A DNA stretch of 64,000 nucleotides from Actinoplanes missouriensis 431 (GTDB lineage Bacteria > Actinomycetota > Actinomycetes > Mycobacteriales > Micromonosporaceae). The notes below the pieces were generated by a model that ran no database searches, was not told where the DNA came from, and saw nothing but the letters and a program-made list of their open reading frames with translations. This document shows, in pieces, positions 51,470-60,446 of the stretch. Positions within the stretch are counted from its first letter, which is position 1. Every line of letters starts with the position of its first letter. The stretch is taken from contig NC_017093.1 in the NCBI RefSeq assembly GCF_000284295.1, forward strand, positions 5,518,001 to 5,582,000, in the 5' to 3' direction. The position numbers were made by a program, and so were the translations under genes.

Positions 51470-53421
51470 CACCGACCGTGCTGATCGTCGACGACAGCCT
51501 CACCGTGCGGATGGACCTGAACGACGCGTTCTCCGACGACGGCTTCACCACCATCCTCTGCGCCACCGGCGCGGAGGCACGGGCCGCGTTCGCGGCGTCG
51601 GTCTTCGACGCGGCGGTGCTCGACGTGGTCCTGCCCGACGCGGACGGCCTGGAACTGCTCACCGAGCTGCGCGGCTGCCGGGCCGGCGTGGTCACCATGC
51701 TGCTCTCCAGCGAGCACGAGGTGGCGGACCGGCTGGCCGGGCTGCGGATCGGCGCCGACGAGTACGTGGGCAAGCCCTACGACGCCGGGTACGTGGTCGC
51801 GCGTACCCGTCAATTGCTGGGTGAGGCGCCGCAGGCCGCCGGGCACACCACCGTGCTGGTGATCGACGACAGCGTGACGTTCCGCGAGCAGCTGCGTGAC
51901 CTGCTGGAGCCGGAGGGGTACGCGGTGCTGACCGCGGCCAGCGGCGAGGACGGCCTGCGGATGGCGGCCGACCGGCGGCCGAACGCGGTGATCGTGGACG
52001 GCGTGATGCCGGGCATCGACGGCGCGACGGTGATCCGCCGGATCCGGCTGGACCCGGCGCTGCGGGACACCCCGTGCATCCTGATGACGGCCGCCGACGA
52101 CTACGCCACCGAGATGCAGATGCTGGAGGCCGGCGCCGACGCGTTCGTCCGCAAGCAGCAGGATCTCGCGGTGGTCCTCGCGAAGCTGGCCGCGGTGCTG
52201 CGGCAGAGCGCGGAACAGCTGCCGATCGAGTCGATCGGCAGCCTGCACGGTCCGGGCAAGGTGCTGACGGTCAGCCCGGAGCGGACCGAGCGGGAGCGGT
52301 GGGCGGAGTCGCTGCGCACCGAGGCGTACGACATCGTGCAGGCCGGCGGCATCGACGACGCCCTGGAGCTGCTGGCCGCCCAGCCGGTGGACTGCATCGT
52401 GCTGGGCCTCGACGGCGACCTGGAGCTGGCGAAGGCGACCTGCCGGCGCTTCCGCGAGGTGCCGCAGGTCGGCGAGCTCCCGATGATCATGACCGGGCCG
52501 GAGGACCGGATGCTCGACTGCCTGGCCGCGGGCGCCGACGACTACGTCCGGGACAGCGACGTGCCGGAGGGCCTGCGGGTGCACGTCCGGGCGCAGATCC
52601 GCCGCAAGCAGTCGCACGACGAGGCCCGGCGGATCCGGGAGGAGCTGATGCGCCGCGAGCTGGACGCCGCCGAGGAGCGCGCGGCCCGGCACCTGGCCGA
52701 GACCCGCGCCGCGCTGGTCGAGGAGCTGGAGTGGCGCAACCGGGAGCTGGAGGCGTTCTCCGGGTCGGTCTCGCACGATCTGCGCGGGCCGCTCCAGGTG
52801 ATCAGCAGCTTCGCCGAGCACGTGCTGGACGAGGAGGACGGCGAGCCGCTCGGCGAGGCGACCCGGCACCGGATCACCCGGATCCACGCGGCCGCGCTGC
52901 GGATGGCCGATCTGGTGGAGTCGCTGCTGATCCTGGCCCGGGCGAGCCGGGGCGACCTGCGGCGGGAGACCTTCGACATGACCGCGACGGCCCGTCAGGT
53001 GATCGGCGAGGTGGCGGCCCGCGACCCGGACCGGACGGTCGCGTTCACGGTGGTCGAGGGGATGACCGCCGACGGCGACGAGGGCCTGGTCCGGGTCATC
53101 CTGGAGAACCTGATCAACAACGCGGTGAAGTTCAGCCGCAAGGTGGAGAACCCGGTGGTCGAGGTGGGCGCCGAGGAGGACCGGTTCTACGTCCGCGACA
53201 ACGGCGCCGGTTTCCCGTCCGAGCAGGCCGGGCAGCTGTTCCGGCCGTTCGCCCGGCTGCACGACGCCCGCGACTTCCCGGGCACCGGCATCGGGCTGAC
53301 GACGGTGCACCGGGCGGTCGAGCGGCACGGCGGGGAGATCTGGGCGGAGAGCACCGAGGGCAAGGGCGCCACGTTCTGGTTCACCCTGCCCCCGGAGCAC
53401 CCCGCCCCGCGCCGCTCCTGA
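51466..53421 (+). CDS. Triple-receiver histidine kinase (REC-REC-pseudoREC-HisKA-HATPase)
   Basis: A 651-residue cytoplasmic hybrid kinase ending the chemosensory operon. REC1: VLIVDDSLTVRMDL, acceptor Asp53. REC2: VLVIDDSVTFREQL, acceptor Asp178 in IVDGVMPGIDG. A third receiver-like region (about 255-375) lacks the acidic pair and has Gly314 where the acceptor should be (VLGLDGD). A coiled coil (about 385-430) leads to HisKA with His437 in SVSHDLRGPLQV and a HATPase with ILENLINNAVKF, DNGAGFP and GTGIGLTTV. There is no membrane segment. It occupies the position of the GGDEF output WspR in Wsp operons. ATGA overlap with cheB. Confidence 0.95.
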   Translation: MTPTVLIVDDSLTVRMDLNDAFSDDGFTTILCATGAEARAAFAASVFDAAVLDVVLPDADGLELLTELRGCRAGVVTMLLSSEHEVADRLAGLRIGADEYVGKPYDAGYVVARTRQLLGEAPQAAGHTTVLVIDDSVTFREQLRDLLEPEGYAVLTAASGEDGLRMAADRRPNAVIVDGVMPGIDGATVIRRIRLDPALRDTPCILMTAADDYATEMQMLEAGADAFVRKQQDLAVVLAKLAAVLRQSAEQLPIESIGSLHGPGKVLTVSPERTERERWAESLRTEAYDIVQAGGIDDALELLAAQPVDCIVLGLDGDLELAKATCRRFREVPQVGELPMIMTGPEDRMLDCLAAGADDYVRDSDVPEGLRVHVRAQIRRKQSHDEARRIREELMRRELDAAEERAARHLAETRAALVEELEWRNRELEAFSGSVSHDLRGPLQVISSFAEHVLDEEDGEPLGEATRHRITRIHAAALRMADLVESLLILARASRGDLRRETFDMTATARQVIGEVAARDPDRTVAFTVVEGMTADGDEGLVRVILENLINNAVKFSRKVENPVVEVGAEEDRFYVRDNGAGFPSEQAGQLFRPFARLHDARDFPGTGIGLTTVHRAVERHGGEIWAESTEGKGATFWFTLPPEHPAPRRS

Positions 53422-53422
53422 C

Positions 53423-55753
53423 TCAGTTGCCGACGACCAGGCCGTCGGAGATCACGGTGGGGCGGCCCTTGGTGCCCAGGACCTCGATCATGATCTTGTG
53501 CTTGCCGCTGGTGAGGTTGCGGGTCCAGACCGCCTGGCGGTAGGCGTTCTTGGCGGACTTCAGGTCCAGCGTGCTCACCTTCTTGCCGTCGACGTAGATC
53601 GCCACCTTGCCGGACTTCGGGGTCTTCATGAAGGTCAGCGCCGCGGTACGGCCGGTGAACGACCAGGTCAGCTTCCGCCCCTTGCTCGACGCGGAGAGCG
53701 CCTTGCCGCTCAGGTGGGCCTTGTTCTTCACGGTGGTCCACGTGCCGGTCTTCTTCGCCGAGGTCTCCGGGACGATCGCCAGCTTGCGCCCGATCTGCGC
53801 GGTCCTGGTGTTGCCGGCGACGTCGCGGGCCGTCACCGCGTACGTGGTCGTGCCGGGTTTGACGTTGACGTTCCAGCCCTTGGCGGACGCGCCGAGGGTC
53901 GCGGCCCGCGGCTTGGTCACGGTGAACCCGGCGAACGCCGCGTTGTCCTTCGCCGACAGCGTCAGGGTGACCGGCACCGACGTGGCGTTGTACGTTCCGG
54001 GACGCAGGTTGACCGCCATGCCCGCGGTCCAGGCCGGCGCGGTCGGGTCACCGATGACGGTGACGCCGAACTGCGCGGTGCCGCCGGTGGCGTGCACGCC
54101 CCGGACGATCACGCTGTGCCTGCCGGCGGCCAGGGTGACCGTGGCGGACCGGGCCGAGCCGGCCGGGGAGGCGACCTTCTTGTTGTCGACGTAGATCTCG
54201 AAGCGCGCGATCTTCGCGGTCGGGGTGGTCACCGCCCAGGACACGGTCGCGGTCTTCTTCGTGTAGTAGACGCTGCCCTGCTTGGTGGCGCCGGTGATCC
54301 GGCTCAGCGCGAGGCCGGTGATCTGCTCGGACGCGAGGGCCCGGATGGCCGGCAGGCGCGGGTAGAGATTCTTGCCGGGGCAGGCCGTGGCGTCGCCGTC
54401 CATGTGCCCGGCGATCCGGTTCAGCGTCACCCAGGCGCCCTCGGCGAACTTGCCGTTCGTGGCGCCGGCCTGAACCTTGGCAGTGCTGGTCGGGCTGTAG
54501 TTGTACTTGCCGAGCCGGGCGGCCGCCACCTGCGCGAGGGTCTTCTCGATCGCGGCGTTCGACTGCAGCGGGACCTTGCCGGTCTTCACGTCGCCCTCGA
54601 AGTCGCCGATCACCGCGATGCCCGCGTAGTTGGTGTTGAAGCCCTTGGTCTGCGCGCCGACGACCGGGTTCTCCACGCCGCCCTTGCGGCCCTCGAAGAG
54701 CTTGCCGCACTTGTCGACCAGGTAGTTGTAGCCGATGTCGGAAAAGCCCTTGCCGTTCACGTCGTTGCTCTGGATGCTCTTGACGATCTTCCAGGAGTCG
54801 GCGCAGTTGTAGTCGTTGCCGGTCGCGGTGTGGTGCACCCAGAGCACCCGGACCTCCTTGGCCACCTCGATCGACTTGACGATCGACTCGTCGGCCTGCC
54901 AGCCCGCCCGGTTGACGTACGACGGGAACTGCGCCTTCACCGGCGTGGTGGAGGTCGGCACGGCGTTCGCCGTGACCCCGGCCGACGACGGCTTCGCGCT
55001 CGTCGCGGCCGGCGCCGTGGTGGCGGTGGTCGCCGCCGGCGCGGGGGTCGTGGTGGCGACCGGCGCGGTCGTCGTGGCCGGCACGGCCGCCGGGGTCGTG
55101 GTGGTGGCACCCGTGGTCGGCTCGGCCCCCGGCGCCGTCGTGGTGGGATCCACGGTGGGGGTGTCGCTCGGCTCGGCGGACGGGCTCTCGGTCACCGCCG
55201 CGCCGCCGCCCCGGCCGCCGCTCTCCTCACCCGGATCGGTCAGGTCCAGGCGCAGGCCCGCCGGCAGACCCGACCCGCCGCCGACGACCCGCGCCGCCAC
55301 GCCGTCGGACAGACCGGCCCAGAGCGGCACGGTTCCCCCGCGGAGCCCCGGGTTCCCGGCCTCCAGACCGTCCGGGCCGTCGGCCTCGCGCTGCAGCGTC
55401 TTCCAGACGCTCCACCTGCCGGAGGCGGCGCTGCGGGTCTTCACCTGGATCTCGCCCTGCGGCACCGCGGCCGGGTCCGACCAGCTGACGCCGACCATGC
55501 TGAACCGCTTGGTCTTGCGCTCCGGCAGGTCCACGTCGCCGCCACCGGACGACGCCGCGATCTCGACGGTGTTGAAGGCCGTCTTGATCTTCGGAGGGGC
55601 CGCGGACGGGTCCGGCGGCAGCACCGTGACCTGCTCCGCCACGACCGACGCACCCGCGTCGCCGCTGTCCGGCCAGGCCAGCACGGCCACTCCTCCGCCG
55701 GCCGCGAGCACCGCTGCCGCGGCGCCCACTCCGATAGCGAGCCGTCGATTCAT
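53423..55753 (-). CDS. PGRP-type N-acetylmuramoyl-L-alanine amidase, secreted, multidomain
   Basis: A 776-residue secreted cell-wall enzyme. Signal peptide residues 1-27; an N-terminal beta domain (about 40-175) typical of actinobacterial amidases; a Thr/Pro/Ala-rich linker (about 185-265); a PGRP/amidase-2 domain (about 285-455) with zinc ligands His307 (WVHHTA), RIAGHMDGDATACPG; and a C-terminal half of Ig-like beta domains (about 485-776) with Lys-rich strands. It cleaves between MurNAc and L-Ala. Convergent with the chemosensory operon, one nucleotide apart. Confidence 0.93.
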   Translation of the reverse strand: MNRRLAIGVGAAAAVLAAGGGVAVLAWPDSGDAGASVVAEQVTVLPPDPSAAPPKIKTAFNTVEIAASSGGGDVDLPERKTKRFSMVGVSWSDPAAVPQGEIQVKTRSAASGRWSVWKTLQREADGPDGLEAGNPGLRGGTVPLWAGLSDGVAARVVGGGSGLPAGLRLDLTDPGEESGGRGGGAAVTESPSAEPSDTPTVDPTTTAPGAEPTTGATTTTPAAVPATTTAPVATTTPAPAATTATTAPAATSAKPSSAGVTANAVPTSTTPVKAQFPSYVNRAGWQADESIVKSIEVAKEVRVLWVHHTATGNDYNCADSWKIVKSIQSNDVNGKGFSDIGYNYLVDKCGKLFEGRKGGVENPVVGAQTKGFNTNYAGIAVIGDFEGDVKTGKVPLQSNAAIEKTLAQVAAARLGKYNYSPTSTAKVQAGATNGKFAEGAWVTLNRIAGHMDGDATACPGKNLYPRLPAIRALASEQITGLALSRITGATKQGSVYYTKKTATVSWAVTTPTAKIARFEIYVDNKKVASPAGSARSATVTLAAGRHSVIVRGVHATGGTAQFGVTVIGDPTAPAWTAGMAVNLRPGTYNATSVPVTLTLSAKDNAAFAGFTVTKPRAATLGASAKGWNVNVKPGTTTYAVTARDVAGNTRTAQIGRKLAIVPETSAKKTGTWTTVKNKAHLSGKALSASSKGRKLTWSFTGRTAALTFMKTPKSGKVAIYVDGKKVSTLDLKSAKNAYRQAVWTRNLTSGKHKIMIEVLGTKGRPTVISDGLVVGN

Positions 55754-55859
55754 CAGCGCGGTCCCCCATGCAGTTGAAGATCTTGCGGGCGTGAACGCTA
55801 CCGGACCGTCCGCTCGCGCACCTCCCCGGATCGAAGGATCGTTATCTGTGACTTCACGC

Positions 55860-58415
55860 TCACTCCGTGCCGAGCGCCGCCACCGGGCTCACCCGCGCGG
55901 CACGGCGGGCCGGCAGCATCCCGGCCAGCGCGGTCAGCGCCACCAGCACGAGGAACACCGCGGCCAGCTGCCACACCGGCAGCGTCAGCGGCACGGTCAC
56001 GCCGGTGGTCTTCAGGGCCAGCCACGCGTACGGGACACCGAGCAGGATCCCGAGGGACGCGCCGATCACCCCGTACAGTGCCGACTCGGTGGTCAGCATG
56101 GTGCGCAGTCCGGCACGGGACATCCCGACGGCACGCAGCAGGCCGGACTCGCGGACCCGTTCCACCACCGACAGCGCCGTGGTGGCGCCGACCCCGACGA
56201 TCGCGATCAGCACGGTCAGCCCGATCAGGACCAGCGCGATCGCCAGCAGCACGGTGAGCGCGCTGGTGACCTGGTCCCGTTCGTCGGCGAGCACCGTGAC
56301 GCCGGCGCCGCTCTGTCCCGCCGAGGTCTGGCGCAGCGCCCGCAACCCCGCGGTCCGCGCCTGTTCACCGTCGCGGGCGGCGTCGGCGAGGATCCCGGTC
56401 GGTGCCGCCGAGGCGCCCAGCCCGGTCAGGTCGGCCGGGTCCAGCAGCAGGCCCGCGTGCAGCGGCGCCATGTCGGTGAGCACCGCGGCGACCCGCAGCC
56501 GGACCTCCCGGCCGCCGGCCGAGGCCACCAGCGTGTCACCGGTGGAGAGCCCGGCCAGATCGGCGACGAACCGGGCGATCACCACGCTGCCCGGCCGCAG
56601 GTCGCCGACCGAGCCGGACGCCGAGGAGAGCTCGGCCATCCGGGGCAGCGCGCTCGCCGCCACGTCGGTGGCCGCGACGTCGTCCAGAGCGGAGGTGTCG
56701 TCCCGAGCGGACGCGTCGTCCCGAGCGGAGGCGCCGGCGACCCGGACCGCGGGGACCCGCCGGTACGGGGTGACGTGGGTCAGATCGGCGCTGGTCCGCA
56801 ACCGGTCGGCGATCCCGGCCGGCAGCGACGCCCCCTCACCCGCGGTGAGCTCGAAGTCGGCCGGCGCGGAGGCGGCCAGCTCCCGTTCCGCGAGGGTACG
56901 CACCGACGCGCCGCCGACCAGCACTCCGGCGATCATCGTGACGCCGAGCGCCACCACCACCGCGACCGCGGCGGCCCGCCGGGCGCTGCCACCGACACCA
57001 CCGACAGCGAGCCGGCCGACCGGGCCGAGCCGGCGCAGCGGCCAGCCGGCGACCGCCAGCACCGGCCGGACCAGCGCCGGTCCGAGCGCGATCAGCGCGA
57101 GGAACGCGAGTCCGCCGGAGCCGACCACGGCCAGCAGCAGCGGCAGCGGGTTGTAGTCCTCCGGATCCGGGCCCGGCAGGTTGACCACCACCAGCCCGGC
57201 CACGGCCGCCGCGACGAGCGCCAGCAGCAGGCCGGTCACCCAGCGCGAACCGCCGATGCCGCTCCGGGCGCCGGTGGTGGCGGCGCTGCGCAGCGCCTCC
57301 AGCGGCGCGACCCGGGACGCGGAGATCGCCGGCGCGCCGACGGCCACCAGGGTGATCAGCACGGCGAGGGCGACGGTGCCGAGGGCGGCGGCGATCGGGA
57401 AGCCCGGCGCCGACACGGTCCAGCCGAACACGCCGAGCAGGGCCGGGAGCCCGTGGCCGGCCGCGAGCGCGGCGAGCACACCGGTGACGCCGGCGATCAG
57501 GCCGGTCAGCAGCCCCTCGGCGGCCAGCGCGCGGGCCAGCGCGGACCGGCCGGCGCCGACCGCGCGGAGCAGGGCCAGCTGGCGCATCCGCTGGGCGAAC
57601 ACGATCCGGAACGTGGACGCGGCGATCAGACCGGCCGCGATCACCGCGACCGCGACGAACGCGCCGACCACGGCGAAGACCTGGTCCACCTCGCTCGCCG
57701 CCGTGCGGGCCTCGTCCAGCCGGACGTCGGCCCCCGTGACCACCTCCGGCTGCACCTCCTGACCCTTGCCGGCGGCGACCAGCCTGGTCACCGCGCCGGC
57801 GACGGCGCCCTCGTCGGCCCCGCCGTCCAGGCGCAGGTCGATCTGGTTGAGGAGATCGCTCCCGGCCAGCGTGGCCACGGTGCTCGTCGATGCGTACCCC
57901 TGGGATCCGAAATCGTCGCGAACAGCGACGATCCCGACCACCGTGAGTGGCGCCGTCCTGCCCTCGCCGGTGCCGGCGCGCACGCTCGCGCCGAGCGCGA
58001 GGCCGAGCCGCTCGGCGGTGCGCGGCGTGACGGCGATCTGGCCGGGGCGGTCCGGGAACGTCCCCTTCTCAACCGTGAGCACGCTGAGCGGGCCGCTGCC
58101 GGGATCCGAGATCAGGCCGAGGTAGTCGCCGTTCACCTCGAGTCCGGCCTCGGCCCGGCCGGTCGCCTCCGCGACACCCGGCAGCGCCGCGATCCGGTCC
58201 AGCTGCCCGGTGGTGATCGTGCCGTTGCGAACCACCAGGCCGACCGCCTCCGGGGTGCCGCTCAGGCCGTTCAGCACGCTGCGCTCGGTGATCTGCTGGG
58301 CGAGCACCGTCGCGTAGACCACGAACGCGGCGACCAGCACCGCCAGGCCGGTGAGCAGCATCCGCGCCGGTCGGCGGGCCACCCCGGCGAGCTGGGTACG
58401 CAGCACCGCGTTCAT
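55860..58415 (-). CDS. FtsX-type ABC transporter permease, BceB-like size
   Basis: An 851-residue permease with two FtsX-type modules: one N-terminal helix, an extracytoplasmic domain, three helices around residues 250-390, a middle pair, a second extracytoplasmic domain and three C-terminal helices. A variable low-complexity stretch (SARDDASARDDTSALDD) lies around residue 565. The same layout occurs in transporters that resist or sense antimicrobial peptides. The start overlaps the ATPase stop as ATGA. Confidence 0.9.
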   Translation of the reverse strand: MNAVLRTQLAGVARRPARMLLTGLAVLVAAFVVYATVLAQQITERSVLNGLSGTPEAVGLVVRNGTITTGQLDRIAALPGVAEATGRAEAGLEVNGDYLGLISDPGSGPLSVLTVEKGTFPDRPGQIAVTPRTAERLGLALGASVRAGTGEGRTAPLTVVGIVAVRDDFGSQGYASTSTVATLAGSDLLNQIDLRLDGGADEGAVAGAVTRLVAAGKGQEVQPEVVTGADVRLDEARTAASEVDQVFAVVGAFVAVAVIAAGLIAASTFRIVFAQRMRQLALLRAVGAGRSALARALAAEGLLTGLIAGVTGVLAALAAGHGLPALLGVFGWTVSAPGFPIAAALGTVALAVLITLVAVGAPAISASRVAPLEALRSAATTGARSGIGGSRWVTGLLLALVAAAVAGLVVVNLPGPDPEDYNPLPLLLAVVGSGGLAFLALIALGPALVRPVLAVAGWPLRRLGPVGRLAVGGVGGSARRAAAVAVVVALGVTMIAGVLVGGASVRTLAERELAASAPADFELTAGEGASLPAGIADRLRTSADLTHVTPYRRVPAVRVAGASARDDASARDDTSALDDVAATDVAASALPRMAELSSASGSVGDLRPGSVVIARFVADLAGLSTGDTLVASAGGREVRLRVAAVLTDMAPLHAGLLLDPADLTGLGASAAPTGILADAARDGEQARTAGLRALRQTSAGQSGAGVTVLADERDQVTSALTVLLAIALVLIGLTVLIAIVGVGATTALSVVERVRESGLLRAVGMSRAGLRTMLTTESALYGVIGASLGILLGVPYAWLALKTTGVTVPLTLPVWQLAAVFLVLVALTALAGMLPARRAARVSPVAALGTE

Positions 58416-59161
58416 CGGGCGGCCGCCAGGTTCTGCAGCGCGTCGGTGACCGAGGCGATGTCCGGGCGGTCGATCTCGCCCGCCAGCCGGCCGTCGGCGA
58501 GCAGCACGACCCGGTCCGCGTACGCCGCCGCGCCCGGATCGTGGGTGACCATCACGATGGTCTGGCCCAGATCCCGCACCGAGTCACGCAGCAGGTGCAG
58601 CACCTCGGCGCCGGAGCGGGAGTCCAGGTTGCCGGTCGGCTCGTCGGCGAAGAGCACCTCCGGACGCGACACCAGCGCGCGGGCCAGCGCGACCCGCTGC
58701 TGCTGGCCGCCGGAGAGCTCGCTGGGCCGGTGGGTGAGCCGGCCGGCCAGGCCGAGCGAGGTCACCAGGCGGTCGAACAGCTGCGGGTCGGGAGTCCGCC
58801 CGGCCAGGTCCAGCGGCAGCGTGATGTTCGCGGCGGCGGTGAGCTGCGGCAACAGGTTGAACGACTGGAACACGAAGCCGATCCGCTCCCGGCGGGCGCG
58901 GGTCAGCACCCGGTCCGGCTGGCGGGTCAGGTCGGTCTCACCGAGCAGCACCTGCCCGGAGGAGGCGGTGTCCAGCCCTGCCAGGCAGTGCATGAGCGTC
59001 GACTTGCCGGACCCGGACGGGCCCATGATCGCGGTGAAGCGGCCCCTGTCGAAACCCACCGTGACCCCGTCCAGCGCGCGCACCGCCGTGTCGCCCTCGC
59101 CGTACACCTTGACCAGGTCCACGGCCGCGACCGCCGTGTGTCCTACCACCTTCATCTGCAT
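58412..59161 (-). CDS. ABC transporter ATP-binding protein (FtsX partner)
   Basis: A 249-residue ATPase: Walker A GPSGSGKSTLMHCLAGLD near residue 45, signature LSGGQQQRVALARAL, Walker B VLFADEPTGNLDS. The start MQMKVV at 59161 gives normal length (an ATG two codons later is possible); the longer frame is unsupported. It is divergent from a two-component system, the arrangement of resistance operons such as Bce and Lia. Confidence 0.93.
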   Translation of the reverse strand: MQMKVVGHTAVAAVDLVKVYGEGDTAVRALDGVTVGFDRGRFTAIMGPSGSGKSTLMHCLAGLDTASSGQVLLGETDLTRQPDRVLTRARRERIGFVFQSFNLLPQLTAAANITLPLDLAGRTPDPQLFDRLVTSLGLAGRLTHRPSELSGGQQQRVALARALVSRPEVLFADEPTGNLDSRSGAEVLHLLRDSVRDLGQTIVMVTHDPGAAAYADRVVLLADGRLAGEIDRPDIASVTDALQNLAAAR

Positions 59162-59268
59162 GCGAGGCAGCCTGTTCGATCCGTTCGGCTGCGGCATCGG
59201 CCCGCGGACCGGGTTCCGGCCGGGCCCGGGTCTGCCTTTCGGCCGATGGGGACGCCCTGCCCAGCGCT

Positions 59269-59274
59269 TACGCT
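59269..59274 (+). promoter_or_regulatory. Candidate leaderless -10 box of the histidine kinase gene
   Basis: TACGCT ends 8 nt before the ATG at 59283; no Shine-Dalgarno is present. Confidence 0.5.
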
Positions 59275-59282
59275 GGGTCACG

Positions 59283-60446
59283 ATGCTGAACACGTTCCTC
59301 GTCCGTGCCGGCCAGATCGCCGCCCTCGGCCTGCTGGCCCTGCTCGGCGTCGTCGACATCACCAGCGGCCGGTTCGACACCGCGCTGGTGCCGGTCCAGG
59401 TGCTGATCGCGATGGCGGTGGCCGCGGTGTGGCTGCCCCGGCACCGGCACGGCTCCCGGACCCTCCCGGTCGCCGCGCTGCTCGCCGCCGGCCTCTCGCT
59501 GAGCTTCACCGCGCTGCTGATGCACCGCGACCTCTACGGCGGCGTCTGGGGCCTCGCCGAGTCGGCCGCGTTCCTCGGGGTGGCCGCCGTCGTCGCCCGG
59601 CACGCGCCGCCGCGGTGGGCGGTCCTCGCCTGCGCGGCCGTCGGCCTGGCCGTCGGCCTCATGCCGCTGCGCTCAGGGCAGTCCAGCATCTACGTCACGT
59701 TCGGCCTGGTCCAGGCGCTCGGGATCGCCGGCGCGATCGGCGCCGGCGTCACGCTGCGCACCATGGAGGGCAACCGGACACGAGCATTGGACACGGTACG
59801 GTCGGAGCAGCGCGCCGAGTTCGCCCGCGACCTGCACGACTTCATCGCCCACCACGTCACCGGGATCGTGGTGCAGGCGCAGGGCGCCCGATTCATCGCC
59901 GAGCAGGACCCGAAACGGGCGATGCTCGCGCTCGAGCAGATCGAACGGGCCGGCGCCGAGACGATGGCGTCGATGCGGCGGATGGTCGGCGTGCTCCGCG
60001 ACCCGGCCTCCGAGCCGGACGCGCCGCTCGCCCCGGTCGCCGGCGTCGGTGACCTGCACGCGCTGGTGGAGCAGTTCACCGCGGCGGGCGGACTGCCGGC
60101 CCGGCTCGACACCGGGGGCGACGACGGCGCCGGGTTGCCGGTGGAGGTGTCCACCTCGGCGTACCGGGTGGTGATGGAGGCCCTCACCAACGCCCGCCAG
60201 CACGCGCGGCACGCCACCGTGATCGACGTCTGGCTGCGCCGCACCGACTCCCAGCTGCTGGTCCGGGTGGCGAATGACGGTCCCCCGCCGCGTCCGGCGG
60301 GCCCGCGTGATCGTCCGGGGTACGGTCTTGCCGGGCTGACCGAGCGGGTGCGCGCGGTCGGCGGGCAGATCTCGGCCGGGCCGGGAGTGGACGGCGGATG
60401 GGTCGTCGACGTGGCGCTGCCGCTGAACGGAAAGAGCGATTGGTGA
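59283..60446 (+). CDS. NarL-type sensor histidine kinase
   Basis: A 387-residue membrane kinase. About five N-terminal helices (residues 10-165) with short loops, as in intramembrane-sensing kinases; HisKA_3 motif EFARDLHDFIAHHVTGIVVQ with the phospho-histidine; ATPase motifs EALTNARQHARHA and GYGLAGLTERVRAVGG. It is coupled to its response regulator by GTGA overlap and faces an FtsX-type ABC transporter, suggesting envelope-stress or antibiotic sensing. The enormous open frame running upstream is antisense shadow. Confidence 0.93.
   Translation: MLNTFLVRAGQIAALGLLALLGVVDITSGRFDTALVPVQVLIAMAVAAVWLPRHRHGSRTLPVAALLAAGLSLSFTALLMHRDLYGGVWGLAESAAFLGVAAVVARHAPPRWAVLACAAVGLAVGLMPLRSGQSSIYVTFGLVQALGIAGAIGAGVTLRTMEGNRTRALDTVRSEQRAEFARDLHDFIAHHVTGIVVQAQGARFIAEQDPKRAMLALEQIERAGAETMASMRRMVGVLRDPASEPDAPLAPVAGVGDLHALVEQFTAAGGLPARLDTGGDDGAGLPVEVSTSAYRVVMEALTNARQHARHATVIDVWLRRTDSQLLVRVANDGPPPRPAGPRDRPGYGLAGLTERVRAVGGQISAGPGVDGGWVVDVALPLNGKSDW

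Noticed and set aside
51358..53400. Long minus-strand frame opposite the triple-receiver kinase, and similar long frames opposite CheA, glgC and araA
   Set aside because: High GC removes stop codons from antisense frames; composition is dominated by Arg, His, Val, Asp and Gly with no domain, while the opposite strand holds clear domains.
54816..59282. A huge plus-strand open frame of 1,876 codons ending in the histidine kinase
   Set aside because: Most of it is antisense to the amidase and ABC genes. Only the last 388 codons look like a protein, with a start at 59283.
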